Shown: positions 33,395-43,284 of the stretch, piece after piece
Position numbering within the stretch: the stretch's first letter is position 1
Layout of the letters: every line of letters begins with the position of its first letter
From: Manis javanica
Lineage: Eukaryota; Chordata; Mammalia; Pholidota; Manidae
DNA length: 64,000 nucleotides
Assembly: GCF_040802235.1 (NCBI RefSeq)
Contig: NC_133158.1
Location: forward strand, 163,467,401-163,531,400
Direction: 5' to 3'
Translations under genes and position numbers: made by a program
The notes under the pieces: generated by a model
Told to the model about the DNA's origin: nothing
Seen by the model: only the letters and a program-made list of their open reading frames with translations
Database searches by the model: none

Positions 33395-33815
33395 TCTGTT
33401 CACTCATTTATTCCAGAAACACTGCGTGTGTGCTCTGCGGCAGCGCACTGGGTGCTGGAGATACGGCGGAGGACAAGACAGGCGCTGAGGTCTCCTTTTT
33501 GGAGCTCATGCTCTAGTGAGGAAGAGTGAGGAAGAGCAAGCCGTGAGCAATGAGTGTGAGTGGAGACATGAGCAACGGGGAGAGCGGGGAGCCATGGCAG
33601 CCTGAGACAGGATGACCTGACCCAGCAATGGGGAGAGCTGGGAGATGGCAGCCTGAGACAGGATGACCTGACCCAGCTGGGGGTGCCAGAGAAGGTGTCC
33701 TGAAGGAAGAGGCATTCAAACTGAGAACCAGAGGATGAATAGACGGTAGTGGAGAAGAGAGAACTGGGGGAATTCCAGTCTGTAGAAGCAGGGTGCACGA
33801 GAGGCAGAATAAAAA
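33395..33815 (-). mobile_element. L2 3' region, reversed
   Basis: Starts 'gttcactcatttattccag', then 'gggtgctggagatacggcgg', 'ggagctcatgctctagtgag', 'ggtgtcctgaaggaagaggc' and 'gcattcaaactgagaacc'. Reversed L2 order. It contains the tandem duplication listed next. Confidence 0.75.
33573..33676. repeat. ~52-bp tandem duplication inside L2
   Basis: Copy 1 is 33,573-33,625 (53 bp) and copy 2 is 33,626-33,676 (51 bp). Both end in 'gatgacctgacccag' and share 'cagcctgagacaggatgacc'. They differ by two substitutions and a 2-bp indel by eye. Confidence 0.85.
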
Positions 33816-34300
33816 TTGGCCACCTTCCAAATCCATGTTTCAACGCCAAAACCTATTGGCACCAGAAACTCTGGAGGAAAAAATCGCACAAAATGAAAAC
33901 TGCACTTTAGAAGTTTCTTCAAAGTTAAAATCCACAACAGCCATTTCTTCATTTTGCAGGAGCAACTAACATTATCCCACATTTCCCTTCCATGCAGAAT
34001 CTGTCGACTTTAAATTAACTTCCTGGCACCCTCCCTGCCAGTCTGGGCATCTAATATCTCCTCAGGTGAGGAGGCATTGATGGATGTGCCACAGTTTTCC
34101 TTTATTGCATGGCCTAATCTATCATAATGCGTTTTATAAATTAGTATTCTTAAATTCCCATCATACGTCCATGTCTTTTGATTTATATAATATGGATCTG
34201 ATTTATGGGTCATTGTGGTAATTTATAGCTCAGATGACTAATTTGTCGACCCAGCACCAAAACGTATAAGTCACCTAGCACTTTTCTTGGTGACACAAAT
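33816..34300. promoter_or_regulatory. Candidate conserved noncoding block B
   Basis: Repeat-free DNA rich in homeodomain-type words: AAATTAA near 34,012, TAATC near 34,114, TTTATAA at 34,133, GATTTATATAA near 34,180 and TAATTT near 34,240. Two GTCGAC palindromes at 34,003-34,008 and 34,245-34,250 bracket it. Inference only. Confidence 0.25.
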
Positions 34301-34429
34301 GGATCCGAAATGATTTGGGTGACTTATATTGGCAGGGGACTAATTCAGGGCATGAAACCATAGAAAACGCTAGCCCTGAGGATCTAAGGATCACTTTTCT
34401 CCTCAAAGGCCCCAAAAGGTAAAATGCCC

Positions 34430-34647
34430 TTGAGCCCATATACCCCACCCCCAGGAATTTACCCCAAGGGGAATAAATAATAGAGAAGAAAGATATGGCT
34501 CTGAAATTCCTCTTACAGTGCAATTCAGAATGGCAAAATGTTGGAAATAATATAGATGTCTGGTGAAAGGAAATAATTTGGCAATGTGTGAGTCTTCAAC
34601 TAAATGTATATAATGTTGGGCTGTGAATAAAAATGTTTTCCAGACTT
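34430..34647 (+). mobile_element. Old L1 ORF2 end, left part (interrupted)
   Basis: The words 'caggaatttaccccaagggg', 'aatggcaaaatgttggaaat', 'gatgtctggtgaaaggaaat' and 'taatgttgggctgtgaataa' give the plus-strand L1 ORF2 end and 3' UTR. The same element seems to resume at about 34,850. Confidence 0.7.
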
Positions 34648-34649
34648 GA

Positions 34650-34846
34650 GTGGTTCTCAGCCAGGGATGATTTTGCCTCTAGCAATGTCTTGAGACATTT
34701 TTTATTGTCACAACTAGGGAGCGGGGCTCCCTGGGGCCTAGTGAGTAGCAGTTAGGAGTGCTAAGTGCTGTACAATGCACAGAACAGCTTCTCACAACAA
34801 ACACTGATTGGGCACAAAATGTTAATACTGCCAAGGCCATAATCAC
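34650..34846 (+). mobile_element. MER5A-like hAT-Charlie element
   Basis: Reads 'gagtggttctcagccaggga', 'tgattttgcctctagcaatg', 'tcttgagacattttttattg', 'tcacaactagggagcgggg', 'gtacaatgcacagaacagc' and 'gggcacaaaatgttaatact'. This is the MER5A consensus order over its full length of about 190 bp. It is a nonautonomous DNA transposon without coding capacity, and it sits inside an older L1. Confidence 0.85.
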
Positions 34847-34849
34847 ATG

Positions 34850-35095
34850 CAACATAAACAGGTGTTTTACCTACACAAGAGAATAACCAAAACACAAAAT
34901 TGTATCCATGCTATAATGTCAGCTATAAAAATTGTATATGCATATACACCAGGACCAGAGGGACAAGATAAAAATAAAGTAGATGTATTGTTACAAGGGG
35001 GAAACTGTGGAAAGTTCTTTAAGTTTTATTTTATTTTTGCAAATTTTGCAAGAAGTAAAAATGAAAAAAAGTACTTTATGGTAAATGAATTGAGA
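34850..35095 (+). mobile_element. Old L1 3' UTR, right part
   Basis: The words 'gagaataaccaaaacacaaa', 'tgtatatgcatatacaccag' and 'gaccagagggacaagataaa' continue the L1 3' UTR begun at 34,430, after the MER5A-like insertion. Confidence 0.6.
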
Positions 35096-35329
35096 GGATA
35101 GAAAGAGATGAGAGGTGAAGGTAAGATGGATAAAAAATACAGAACTCAAACATAAAACAGCTGGTTGAGGCAAATAGTTTCAACAATATGACTGAAATTC
35201 AGAATCCTTTAAGGAGATGTTTAAACCAAAATATAGCCCCTCATTATGAAATGACCCTTCTTATCTTTGGTAATGATCCCTAAGTGATATTAGTAAGCCA
35301 CATCTGTTTTCTTAAGATTAGTCTTTTCA
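35096..35329. other. AT-rich DNA
   Basis: No assignment. It could be an extension of either flanking L1. Confidence 0.3.
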
Positions 35330-36130
35330 TATCATATCATTTCGTTTTTGGTCCTTTAACTTCCACCTGCTTGGGTCTTTGTATTTCAAGTGTGTGTCTT
35401 TTAAACAGCAAAATCTTGGGTCTTGCTTTCTTATCCAGTCTGAGAATCTCTGTTTTAAACAGCATGTTTAGCACATTAACATTTAATGTAATACTTATTT
35501 TTTACTCACTACTCTGTTCTCACTTCCTTTGTTCCTCTTTTCCTTTGGATTAATCAAGCATTATTCTTTAGTTCTATATTCTACCTCCTCCATTGCCTAT
35601 TTAGCTATAACTTTTTTATGTTTTATGGTTGCTCTTATACTTTAAAAATGCTTCCTTCACAGCCTGCCTGGAATTAACATTACACTACTTCCTTTATAAT
35701 GAAAAAACTGACAAAGGATAATTCTCTCTACACTCCCTCCTGTTTTGTACTATTCTTGTATATTTTACTCCTACATATATTTTAAATGCAACAACAGCCA
35801 CAATACCTTGTTATCATTTTTGCTTTAAAGAGTCAATTAGTTTTAAGAGATAGAGAAAATAAAGAAAAGCAGTATTTGCTATTTACTATTATCAGTGGTC
35901 TTCTTTCCTCACAATATATTCAAATTTTCATCTGATTTCTATTTCTCTTCCCAGCACTCCTTGTAGTGTACATCTGCTAGCAGCACAATTCCCTTGGCTC
36001 TTATCTGTAAAGTTTTGTTTTACTTTCTCCACTTGAGAAAGTTTCCCAGCATTCCTGGTAGCATATGTCTGCTAGCAACACAATTCTCTCAGCTCTTATC
36101 TGTTAAGTCTTGTTTTACTTTCTCTTTTTT
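35330..36130 (-). mobile_element. L1M, reversed, near the ORF1/ORF2 boundary
   Basis: The words 'ccacctgcttgggtctttgt', 'gtgtgtcttttaaacagcaa', 'atcttgggtcttgctttctt', 'atccagtctgagaatctctg' and 'cattaacatttaatgtaata' form the reversed start of L1 ORF2. To the right the text runs on into the reversed upstream region. It is old and has no usable frame. Confidence 0.75.
35950..36125. repeat. Diverged 81-bp direct repeat in L1
   Basis: Copy 1 is 35,950-36,030 and copy 2 is 36,045-36,125, with a 95-bp period. Both read 'cccagca-tcct-gtag' to 'ttgttttactttctc'. About 14 of 81 positions differ by my count, so the duplication is old. Confidence 0.8.
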
Positions 36131-36954
36131 TAACTAGCTTTTCATTATAAAGGCTTGCAAACACTCAGAAAGTTGAAAAAATGTATACCATATATTCACT
36201 GCCTAAATTCTACAATTGGCAGTCAGTTTTCATTCTTTTATTATGTGTCTGTGATCTATAGAACACTTCATCCTAAATACTTTGGCATGTAAACCATAAC
36301 TACAGTTAATATTAATTTACTATTTTTTCTGAGGTAAAATTTGCATACAATTTAACACACAAATCTTAAGCGTACCATTTGATAACATCTGACACATACA
36401 TACACACATTCAACTCAAACCTCTTTCAAGATACAGAAAACTAATATCATCCAAGAAAATTCCCATATGCCCCTTCCAGGTAAGTTCCCACCTTCCTCCC
36501 AGGAAAGCAACAACTGTTGATTTTTTTCCACCATAGATTCATTTTAGTACTTTAGTACTCCACATAAATGGAATTTTACAGTATACATTCTTTTTTGAGG
36601 CATATTGTGGATAAATTTAAGGATTCATCCATATTGTTGCAAGTATCAATGGTTCATTCATTTTATTTTTGAAGTGATTTTTATGTGATTTTTGTTTGTT
36701 GTTCCTCTGCTCCTTCTTTCCTGCTTTTTCTTTTTGAGAAGGGGGAGTATTAAATAAATAATTTTTAGAATTCATCTTCAAATTATGTCTATGTCTCTTT
36801 GCATTATGTACTTTAGTGGTTGCTATAGGGATTACAAAATACATTCTTAATTTTTCACAGTCTACTTACAGTTAACATTGTACCATTTCATATAAAATGT
36901 AGAAATCTCCCAACAATACATTTATCATTTAAAAGGTCCACTTATCTGCTGTGT
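36131..36954 (-). mobile_element. L1 fragments, reversed, nested
   Basis: At 36,320-36,670 the words 'ttctgaggtaaaatttgcat', 'gtaccatttgataacatctg', 'cataaatggaattttacagt' and 'tccatattgttgcaagtatc' are a reversed L1ME-type 3' UTR. At 36,790-36,950 'gtggttgctatagggattac' and 'cacagtctacttacagttaa' belong to the older L1 body. At least two L1 copies overlap here. Confidence 0.65.
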
Positions 36955-37555
36955 TAGGCAGATTTTAAAGATGATCCCCTAAAATTTCCATCCCCTGGAT
37001 ATTTGACCAAAACCTAATCCAGGTACTGCTGTGAAGAGATTTTTCCAATGTAATTAAAACCCCAAGTCAGTCCACTTTAAAACAGAGAGATTATCTAGGT
37101 GGGCTTGATCCAGTCAGGTAAGTCTTTTAAAAGCAGAGCATGTTGTCTGACTTGAGAGCAGAAGAGAAAGAAAGAGATTTGAAATAAGAAGGGGATTTGA
37201 AGTGCCATTGCAAGCTTTAAGACAGAGAAAGCCATGTACCAAGGAATATGGACAGCCTTCAAGAACTGACAGCCATCAAACAGGAACCGTCCACAGCCAT
37301 ACTACTGCAAGAAACTGAATTTCACCAACAAACTGGATGAGCTTGAAAGTGGATTCTTCCCTAGAGCCTTCAAATACAACCCCATCCCAAAAAACCCTGG
37401 ATTTTGGCCTTGTGAATCCCCAAGCAGAAAATACAACTGAGCCATGCAGGACTTCTGACGTACAAAACTGTGAACTGATCAGTTTAGTTGTTTTAAGTCA
37501 CTTCATTTGTGGTAATGAATTATGGTGCAATAGAAAAGTAATACAACCATTCTTC
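36955..37555 (+). mobile_element. MLT1-type solo LTR inside an L1
   Basis: The left end 'gtgttaggcagattttaaag', then 'atgatcccctaaaatttcca', 'attatctaggtgggcttgat', 'ccctggattttggccttgtg' and the right end 'gttgttttaagtcacttcat', 'ttgtggtaatgaattatggt' give an almost full LTR of about 600 bp. It splits the reversed L1, whose text resumes at 37,556. Confidence 0.85.
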
Positions 37556-37801
37556 ATCCTTTATCTTAACAGTTTTAGTACACATTACATTGACATATAA
37601 AGCCCACAAGACAATGTTATGATTTTGACTTTAAACTGTCATATTACATCTTAATTAAGAGGAAAATACTCTTTTACATTTCCAATTCTGACCTTCATTT
37701 ATTTCTGAATATCTGAGTTCTCACCTAGTACCTTCCCTTCAGCCTAAAGAACTTCCTTTAGCATTTTGTGTCGTGCAGGTCTGCTATTAATTAATTCTCT
37801 T

Positions 37802-37867
<66 letters not shown>

Positions 37868-38770
37868 ATCATCTGAAAGTGCCTTTATTTTTTACCCATT
37901 TTTGAAGAATATTTTTGATGGACACAATTCTATGCTAACAGGTTTTTTTCCAGCACTTGAAAGATTTGTTCCATTGTTTTATGGCCTCCATTTTTTCTGA
38001 GTGCAAGTCAGTAATCACTTCAATTATGTTACCTTGTGTGTACCGAATCATTTTTCTGTAGATGCTTTCAAGACTTTTTTCTTTCCCTTTGGTTTTCAAC
38101 AGTTTGACAATAATGTGTCTGGGAATGATTTCCCTTCTGTTTGTTTTGCTTGAAGTTTGCTGAGCTTCCTGGATTTAAGAGATTTTGTTTGTATGAACTT
38201 AAATTTTCAGTGAACATTTCTCAAAAAAATTTTCTGCCCTATTGTGTTACCTGTCTTTCTGGAACTACAATTACATGTATTTTAGACCACTTGCTGTTCT
38301 CTCACATGTCACTGAGTGTCTGTTACATTTTTGTCTATGCTTTTACACTCTGCTTCTAAGATGAGTTTTATCTACATGTCTCCATAGTTTTTGGTTCTAT
38401 CTTCAGTTGTGTTTAATCTGCTGTTCCATCTGTTCCTTACTGTTCCTGTTAAGCATTTTTCAGAGGTTATATTTTTTTAATCTTAGCATTTCTACTTGGT
38501 TCTGTTTTACAGTTTTTATATATTCTCTGAATTCTCCCATCTTTTCACTCACTATATACATCTTCTCCTGTAACTTCCTTAACATACTTACTATAGTTAT
38601 TTTGACATTTCTGTCTGCTAATTCTGTCATCTGAGTCATTTGTTGGTCTGTTTCTATTGACTGACTGTCCCCTTGTCTATGCTTCACATTCTTCTGTTTC
38701 TTCATGTGTTCACAAATTTTTATTACATGCTAGATATTTCTAAAATAACAGTAGACCCTTAAGTATATTA
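37556..38770 (-). mobile_element. L1M, reversed, ORF1/5' region
   Basis: The words 'tcgtgcaggtctgctattaa', 'tttatcatctgaaagtgcct', 'ttccattgttttatggcctc', 'gacaataatgtgtctgggaa', 'cttgaagtttgctgagcttc' and 'ctgtttcttcatgtgttcac' follow the reversed upstream half of old L1. The frame has decayed. A TG microsatellite interrupts it at 37,809-37,865. Confidence 0.75.
37809..37865. repeat. (TG)n microsatellite
   Basis: About 28 perfect TG units, uninterrupted. Runs of this length are usually polymorphic and can adopt Z-DNA. Confidence 0.95.
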
Positions 38771-39070
38771 AATGTGTGCTTTTGTTAGGCACCTAAGATA
38801 AAGGTATGATCAATTAGAGCTAAATAGTAGTTGAGCTAGTTTAGTACAACAGTGCATCCTTACTGCCTTGAGCAACACCTTGGAATTCAAGTCTATGGAA
38901 ATATATCTATGCTTTTGATCCCAACCACCATCTCTTGGGGCACCCAGGGTCCATTTATCTCCTCAGAAACTGTACTGTTTGTTCAGGGTGAATGTCTGTG
39001 GCTTTGATTAGGCTCTGTTCACATCTTTCTCCAGATACTCTGAAGATAAGTTCAGGTCTTTCCCCAAAGC
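38771..39070. other. Unassigned DNA, possibly more L1 5' region
   Basis: AT-rich text in the style of an old L1 5' UTR. I cannot find a diagnostic word. Confidence 0.3.
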
Positions 39071-39071
39071 A

Positions 39072-39250
39072 CCACAAGGCTGCTAAACCTCAAGAGTGTG
39101 ACATCACAAGACTGTCAGAGTATATAGCACGATATTATGGAACCTCAGAATCTCAGGGACAGGAAATCTCAAGATGACAAGACTGAGAAACCATGAGATT
39201 TCAAGATCACAAGATTTTGAAACTGCAAGACTGCAAAATCACAAGATCTC
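39072..39250. repeat. Degenerate NNCAAGRY short-word repeat
   Basis: The octamer pattern NNCAAG followed by AC, AT, AG or GC occurs about ten times in 180 bp (CACAAGGC, CTCAAGAG, CACAAGAC, CTCAAGAT, GACAAGAC, TTCAAGAT, CACAAGAT, TGCAAGAC, TGCAAAAT, CACAAGAT). Spacing is irregular early and about 10-20 bp later. Confidence 0.65.
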
Positions 39251-40222
39251 TTTCTGCTTTCCAGGCTTTTCCCAGCCTCTGGTAACTCCCCAGAATTTTT
39301 ATGTGAGACCATTACTGGGCAGATTCTCTTTTAATTTAAGACTCCTCCAGAGTCAAATCCAAATGCCAGCCATAGATTTGTCAAAAGCCTCGCTGTTTCT
39401 CCTCATCCCAGTGAAGACTATTTCTCTGGAAGCCTTGGTCCTTTGCCCACAATGCCCCTAACATTAGCAACTGGCCCCAGGTAAGAAAGTTTCCTCTGTC
39501 ATTTTCTCACCTAGAAAGGGCTGATCTCTCGGGAATTTGTTTCTTTTAAATGTCTTTGCACCACAGCTCTTTAATGGCTTTAAAAGTACAAATGAAGCCG
39601 TGGCGTACCTGAGAATTTCTCTATCAGTGATAGTGAAGGCCTTCTTCACCCTTCACCATGCCAATCAGGAGCAAAAGTCTCCATATGATTAATTTCTGCA
39701 GCAAAACATATATACATCCTTCCTTATCTTCTCCTTTCCAATGCCCTTAACATGAAAAACTTCCTGGAATTTGTCTTAGCATAGTGTTCTCAATACTGCT
39801 GCTTATATGTGGGGGGAAAAGATAAAAACCTGGAAATCACAAGGCTGAAGTCCTGACCAGGGAGCTCATGCTCTGAGAAATCTGGCCACCCCCAAGAGGC
39901 TGCCTCGGCACATCACACACCTCAGTGACCTCAGGAGTCTGTTGTTCTGGAATTTTACTTCTTTTAAGGTTGTTTCTATTACTGGCCTGAAATAACACAT
40001 TCCTTGAATTTCTTCCATTCCATGAAGACATCTTTCCATTCTCAATTTATCTTTCAGTCATTGAGGAAAACTCTCTAATCCTAATAGATTACCTAATAAG
40101 ATTCAATTTCAGACTCCCAACTCATTAAGGGGGAATGCCCATGCAAGGCATGCATCCCAAAACCTCTCTCTGCTCCTCCCCAGGCCAGAGCTCCCCATGC
40201 CCCAGCAGCAGAAACTTCTGGG
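39251..40222. other. Non-repetitive or unrecognised DNA
   Basis: No named repeat or gene in about 970 bp. The first part may still belong to the old L1 upstream region. Confidence 0.35.
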
Positions 40223-40224
40223 AT

Positions 40225-40372
40225 GTTCAGCCTAGTTCTGTCATCTACTGACTGTGTGACCTGCTAGCTTCTTAGCCTGTCCACGTATTAGTTCTCTCAT
40301 CTTCAAAATGAGGATAAACATAATAACGTCTGCCCCTTATGTCATCTGAGGATTAAATGAGCTATTTGTGGA
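40225..40372 (+). mobile_element. MIR
   Basis: The words 'tctactgactgtgtgacctg', 'tagttctctcatcttcaaaa', 'tgaggataaacataataacg' and 'tctgaggattaaatgagct' are a plus-strand MIR. Confidence 0.8.
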
Positions 40373-40592
40373 ATGTGTTATGTATCAAGAGCTGTGCTAA
40401 TCATTGTCCAGCCATTTTCTCATTTACACGTACAACAATACTATGAGATACATGATGTTATAATCCCTGTTTAGCTGACGAGAAGAATGAGGTTTAGACA
40501 GGACAAAAAATTTGCCCAGATGTCATACAGTTAATAAGTGAAAGGGTCTAGATTCAAACCCAAGTCCAACCAGAGCCTAAGCTCCCAAGTAC
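40373..40592 (-). mobile_element. MIR, reversed
   Basis: The words 'tcaagagctgtgctaatcat', 'acaacaatactatgagatac', 'aagaatgaggtttagacagg' and 'agtgaaagggtctagattca' are a reversed MIR. It abuts the plus-strand MIR and forms a tail-to-tail pair. Confidence 0.8.
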
Positions 40593-40604
40593 TCTACAAA
40601 TGTC

Positions 40605-40770
40605 CCTCAGACTTGCTAGCATGTAAGCACACCTGGGGCCCAAGGTGAAAATACAGATTTCATACCTACCCCAGACCTACAGAATCATCCCTGTGGTGGG
40701 GCCTAGGAATCTGTATTTTAGCAAAGGCCCCAGAGATGACTATCATTAGAAAGTCTGGGAGACATTGTAT
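40605..40770 (-). mobile_element. hAT-type nonautonomous element (MER3-like)
   Basis: The words 'gcacacctggggcccaaggt', 'taccccagacctacagaatc', 'gtggtggggcctaggaatct' and 'gtattttagcaaaggcccc' fit a common hAT-Charlie-type short element. The family and orientation are tentative. Confidence 0.55.
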
Positions 40771-40924
40771 CAGCTCTACCCATATGCACCTGTACAACTT
40801 CCACTAAGGACAGCCTCTCCTCTTTGTTTAAACAATGGGTGTTACATGACATCTCACGGAAAACCAGACGGGTACATGTATAATTAATTCTGCAAAATGT
40901 CTTCATTTCATTTATAGAACTAAG

Positions 40925-41102
40925 CGTGGGCCTTCTGGGAGCAGAGAGGAGGGACACTCTGCTCACAGGGAGGGGTTCCCAGAAGAAGCTGTGCCTGAGC
41001 TCAATCTCAAAAGAAACACAGAAGTTAGCCAGGAAAGGAGGAAGGGGCATTCCAGGTCAAACTCACAGCACAGGCAAAGGTACAGAGACATAGAAATATG
41101 CT
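40925..41102 (-). mobile_element. L2 fragment, reversed
   Basis: The words 'cctgagctcaatctcaaaag', 'gaaggggcattccaggtcaa' and 'agcacaggcaaaggtacaga' follow the reversed L2 3' region. Confidence 0.65.
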
Positions 41103-41690
41103 TCTGTGTTCAGAAGACCCAATGTTCAGGGAACACATGTGGTTAAGTAGCCAGACACCTAGGAGACACAGGTGGGGGGGGCCCAGGCCTACACGGCCAC
41201 CGACCTTGGTTTCACATGGCCTATGCCTTTCTCATGCTTTTCACATACTGTGAACACCAGAATTCAACACAAAAGCTTGCATCTTTTATATTTCTTTCTC
41301 TCTTAACATCAGCTTCATATGAAACTGGTAGTACATGGCTCCCGACCCCTGCCTCCCCGTCCCAGGCCAGGCCCTGTCTCTCTCCCTTTCTTGCCTGATC
41401 TGTGTGCTCATTCCCAGGAGACTAACAAGGCAAATGCAACATAGGAAAGGAGCATGTAATATTGGTGAGCTCCATGCAAGCCATCCCCCTTTGTCTAATG
41501 TTAAAGGAAGTACAAGTGTGTCCATTGCTTATTACCAATGACCCAAAATTTCTGCCCCAGGAAAGCAATAAGGACAGGGCCAAACCCTTCCAGCTTTGAG
41601 ATGGTTGCCCAGGAGTGCTAGCAGAGACTTGGAGCAGAGAGCAGGTGCCCACTCCACTGCCCAGCCTGAGGGCCAATGCTGATAATAGCA
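41103..41690. other. Non-repetitive DNA
   Basis: No repeat or gene supported. The overlapping frames at 41,422-41,954 minus have no recognised domain. Confidence 0.4.
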
Positions 41691-41694
41691 AAAA

Positions 41695-41930
41695 CCCTTG
41701 CACAGCTCTGGCTGCATGCCAGACACTGCTCTAAGCACTCCAAGATGTTGGCTCACTGTTCCACAGCTCCATGAGGTAGATATAAGTGTAAGCCTCTCTA
41801 TTTTGCAGATAAAGAAGAGCAGACACAGAGATGAAGTGACTTGCCCAAAGCCACATCGCCCTGCAAGTGCCACTACAAGTGGCAGGGCTGGGATTTGGGC
41901 CCAGTGACTCTGCTCTGGGGCCCTGGACCA
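41695..41930 (-). mobile_element. MIR, reversed, near full length
   Basis: The words 'ctgcatgccagacactgctc', 'taagcactccaagatgttgg', 'ctccatgaggtagatataag', 'acttgcccaaagccacatcg' and 'ggcagggctgggatttggg' run the length of the reversed MIR consensus. Confidence 0.85.
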
Positions 41931-42304
41931 ACCAGGTAAGTGACCTGGCCCCATGAAGAGTCAGTTATGACTTGACTTGGCTGTAGGTGTCGGTCCCTCA
42001 GCTTCCTAAATGGCTGGAATGTGTGATGTGGCCAGGAGAGGGGAAGTCTGACCCCCACAGAACAGGAAATGACTGACAAACACCAACGTGGAGCTTTTGC
42101 TCTTTAACAAGTGAGAGCAGGAAGCTAAAGGGATGAAAGGAATAGAGGGATTTTAGGTGTGATCCAGGACGTCTGAAAAGCTTTGGAGCAGAGTGGAGGA
42201 TGGAATGAAGGTCTTACCAGGCTTGCTGAAATCGCCCTTTCTGGGCAGGCTAACAGCTCTGTTCACCATGGCTGTCTAAGTGGGATTCTTTGATGTTAGA
42301 TTTA
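41931..42304. other. Non-repetitive DNA
   Basis: Nothing recognised. Confidence 0.4.
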
Positions 42305-42428
42305 ATTGAACTCCATTCACATCTACTGAGCATCCATTCTGTCTTAGAGACTGTACTGTGTGTTATGAATAAGGCCTGGGGCATAGTCCTCATGGAGCCC
42401 AGAACCCAGGTGGGAAAGGCAGACCTAC
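42305..42428 (-). mobile_element. L2 3' end, reversed
   Basis: The words 'ctactgagcatccattctgt', 'gactgtactgtgtgttatga' and 'catagtcctcatggagccca' are reversed L2 terminus text. Confidence 0.6.
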
Positions 42429-42434
42429 TAATCA

Positions 42435-42890
42435 AGGGCTCTTGTTTGTAGTAGCAAAATATTTACAATAAATTAAATGTTCATGAATAGGGGATTAGTA
42501 AAGTATGGTACATCCATGGAGTACTAAGCTGGTATAGAAAAGGATAGGGATGCTTGCTCTGTACTGGTATGGAAAGGTCTCCATGATATATTCAAGGAAA
42601 AAAGCAAGGTAAAGATCACAGTATGTTTTCTTTCACATAAGAGTGGAGGGAAATTAGAATATATATTAATGTTTGCTTATAAGCACCAAGACAGTCTGGA
42701 AGGACACCCAGAAATCTAATAACAGTGATTCCTGTGCTTGAAGTTGGAGGGTGAGGGACTGGGTGGGGGCTAAAGGTAGAAAAAGGAGACTTTCACTTTT
42801 TTTGTTTTGTTTTGTTTTTTATTTTGGAACTGAAATAATTTTTGAAACTGAACTACTAAAAATGTTAATTAAAAATAAATGTGCTTTACA
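42435..42890 (+). mobile_element. L1M 3' end
   Basis: The words 'taaattaaatgttcatgaat', 'aggggattagtaaagtatgg', 'tacatccatggagtactaag', 'ggtatggaaaggtctccatg', 'atattcaaggaaaaaagcaa' and a T-rich 'tgttttgttttgttttttat' are the plus-strand L1M end of ORF2 and 3' UTR. Confidence 0.8.
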
Positions 42891-43284
42891 GCCAATGAAA
42901 ACAATCTCAGCCTTGCCTCCCCCCAGGAAGAACACCCCTGCCCTTCCTTCCTTTTCTATCGCGCCCCAGCGCTGGGTGCCTGGTTCAGATGCTCTTGAAC
43001 AGCGGTGGGGAGACACAGTAAGTACAGGGAGCCTGCCCTTCTCCCTGTGCAAGAGGTCAGATTCCATCAGCGTGACACCCCCCGAGTGACTGTCAGTCTG
43101 AAATGGCTTTGTGCTGTCTCCCTCAAAACTGTCCCTGCGACTCCCCCTCATTAACCCCCTGCCTCTGTCAACAGCATAGAAGGAGGATTTCCAGGCAAAC
43201 TCTCAAAGAGTCTGCAGGACTCTCAAAGGCAACAGAGGACTGAAGGCCAGGCTCAGCTAAATGCTTTTGCTTCTTGCCTCTTTC
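42891..43284. other. Non-repetitive DNA
   Basis: No repeat. Antisense-overlapping frames of about 110 codons at 42,751-43,151 are partly in the L1 tail and are not genes. Confidence 0.4.

Noticed and set aside
37812..38000. Frame starting with Cys-Val repeats
   Set aside because: Translation of the TG microsatellite followed by reversed L1.
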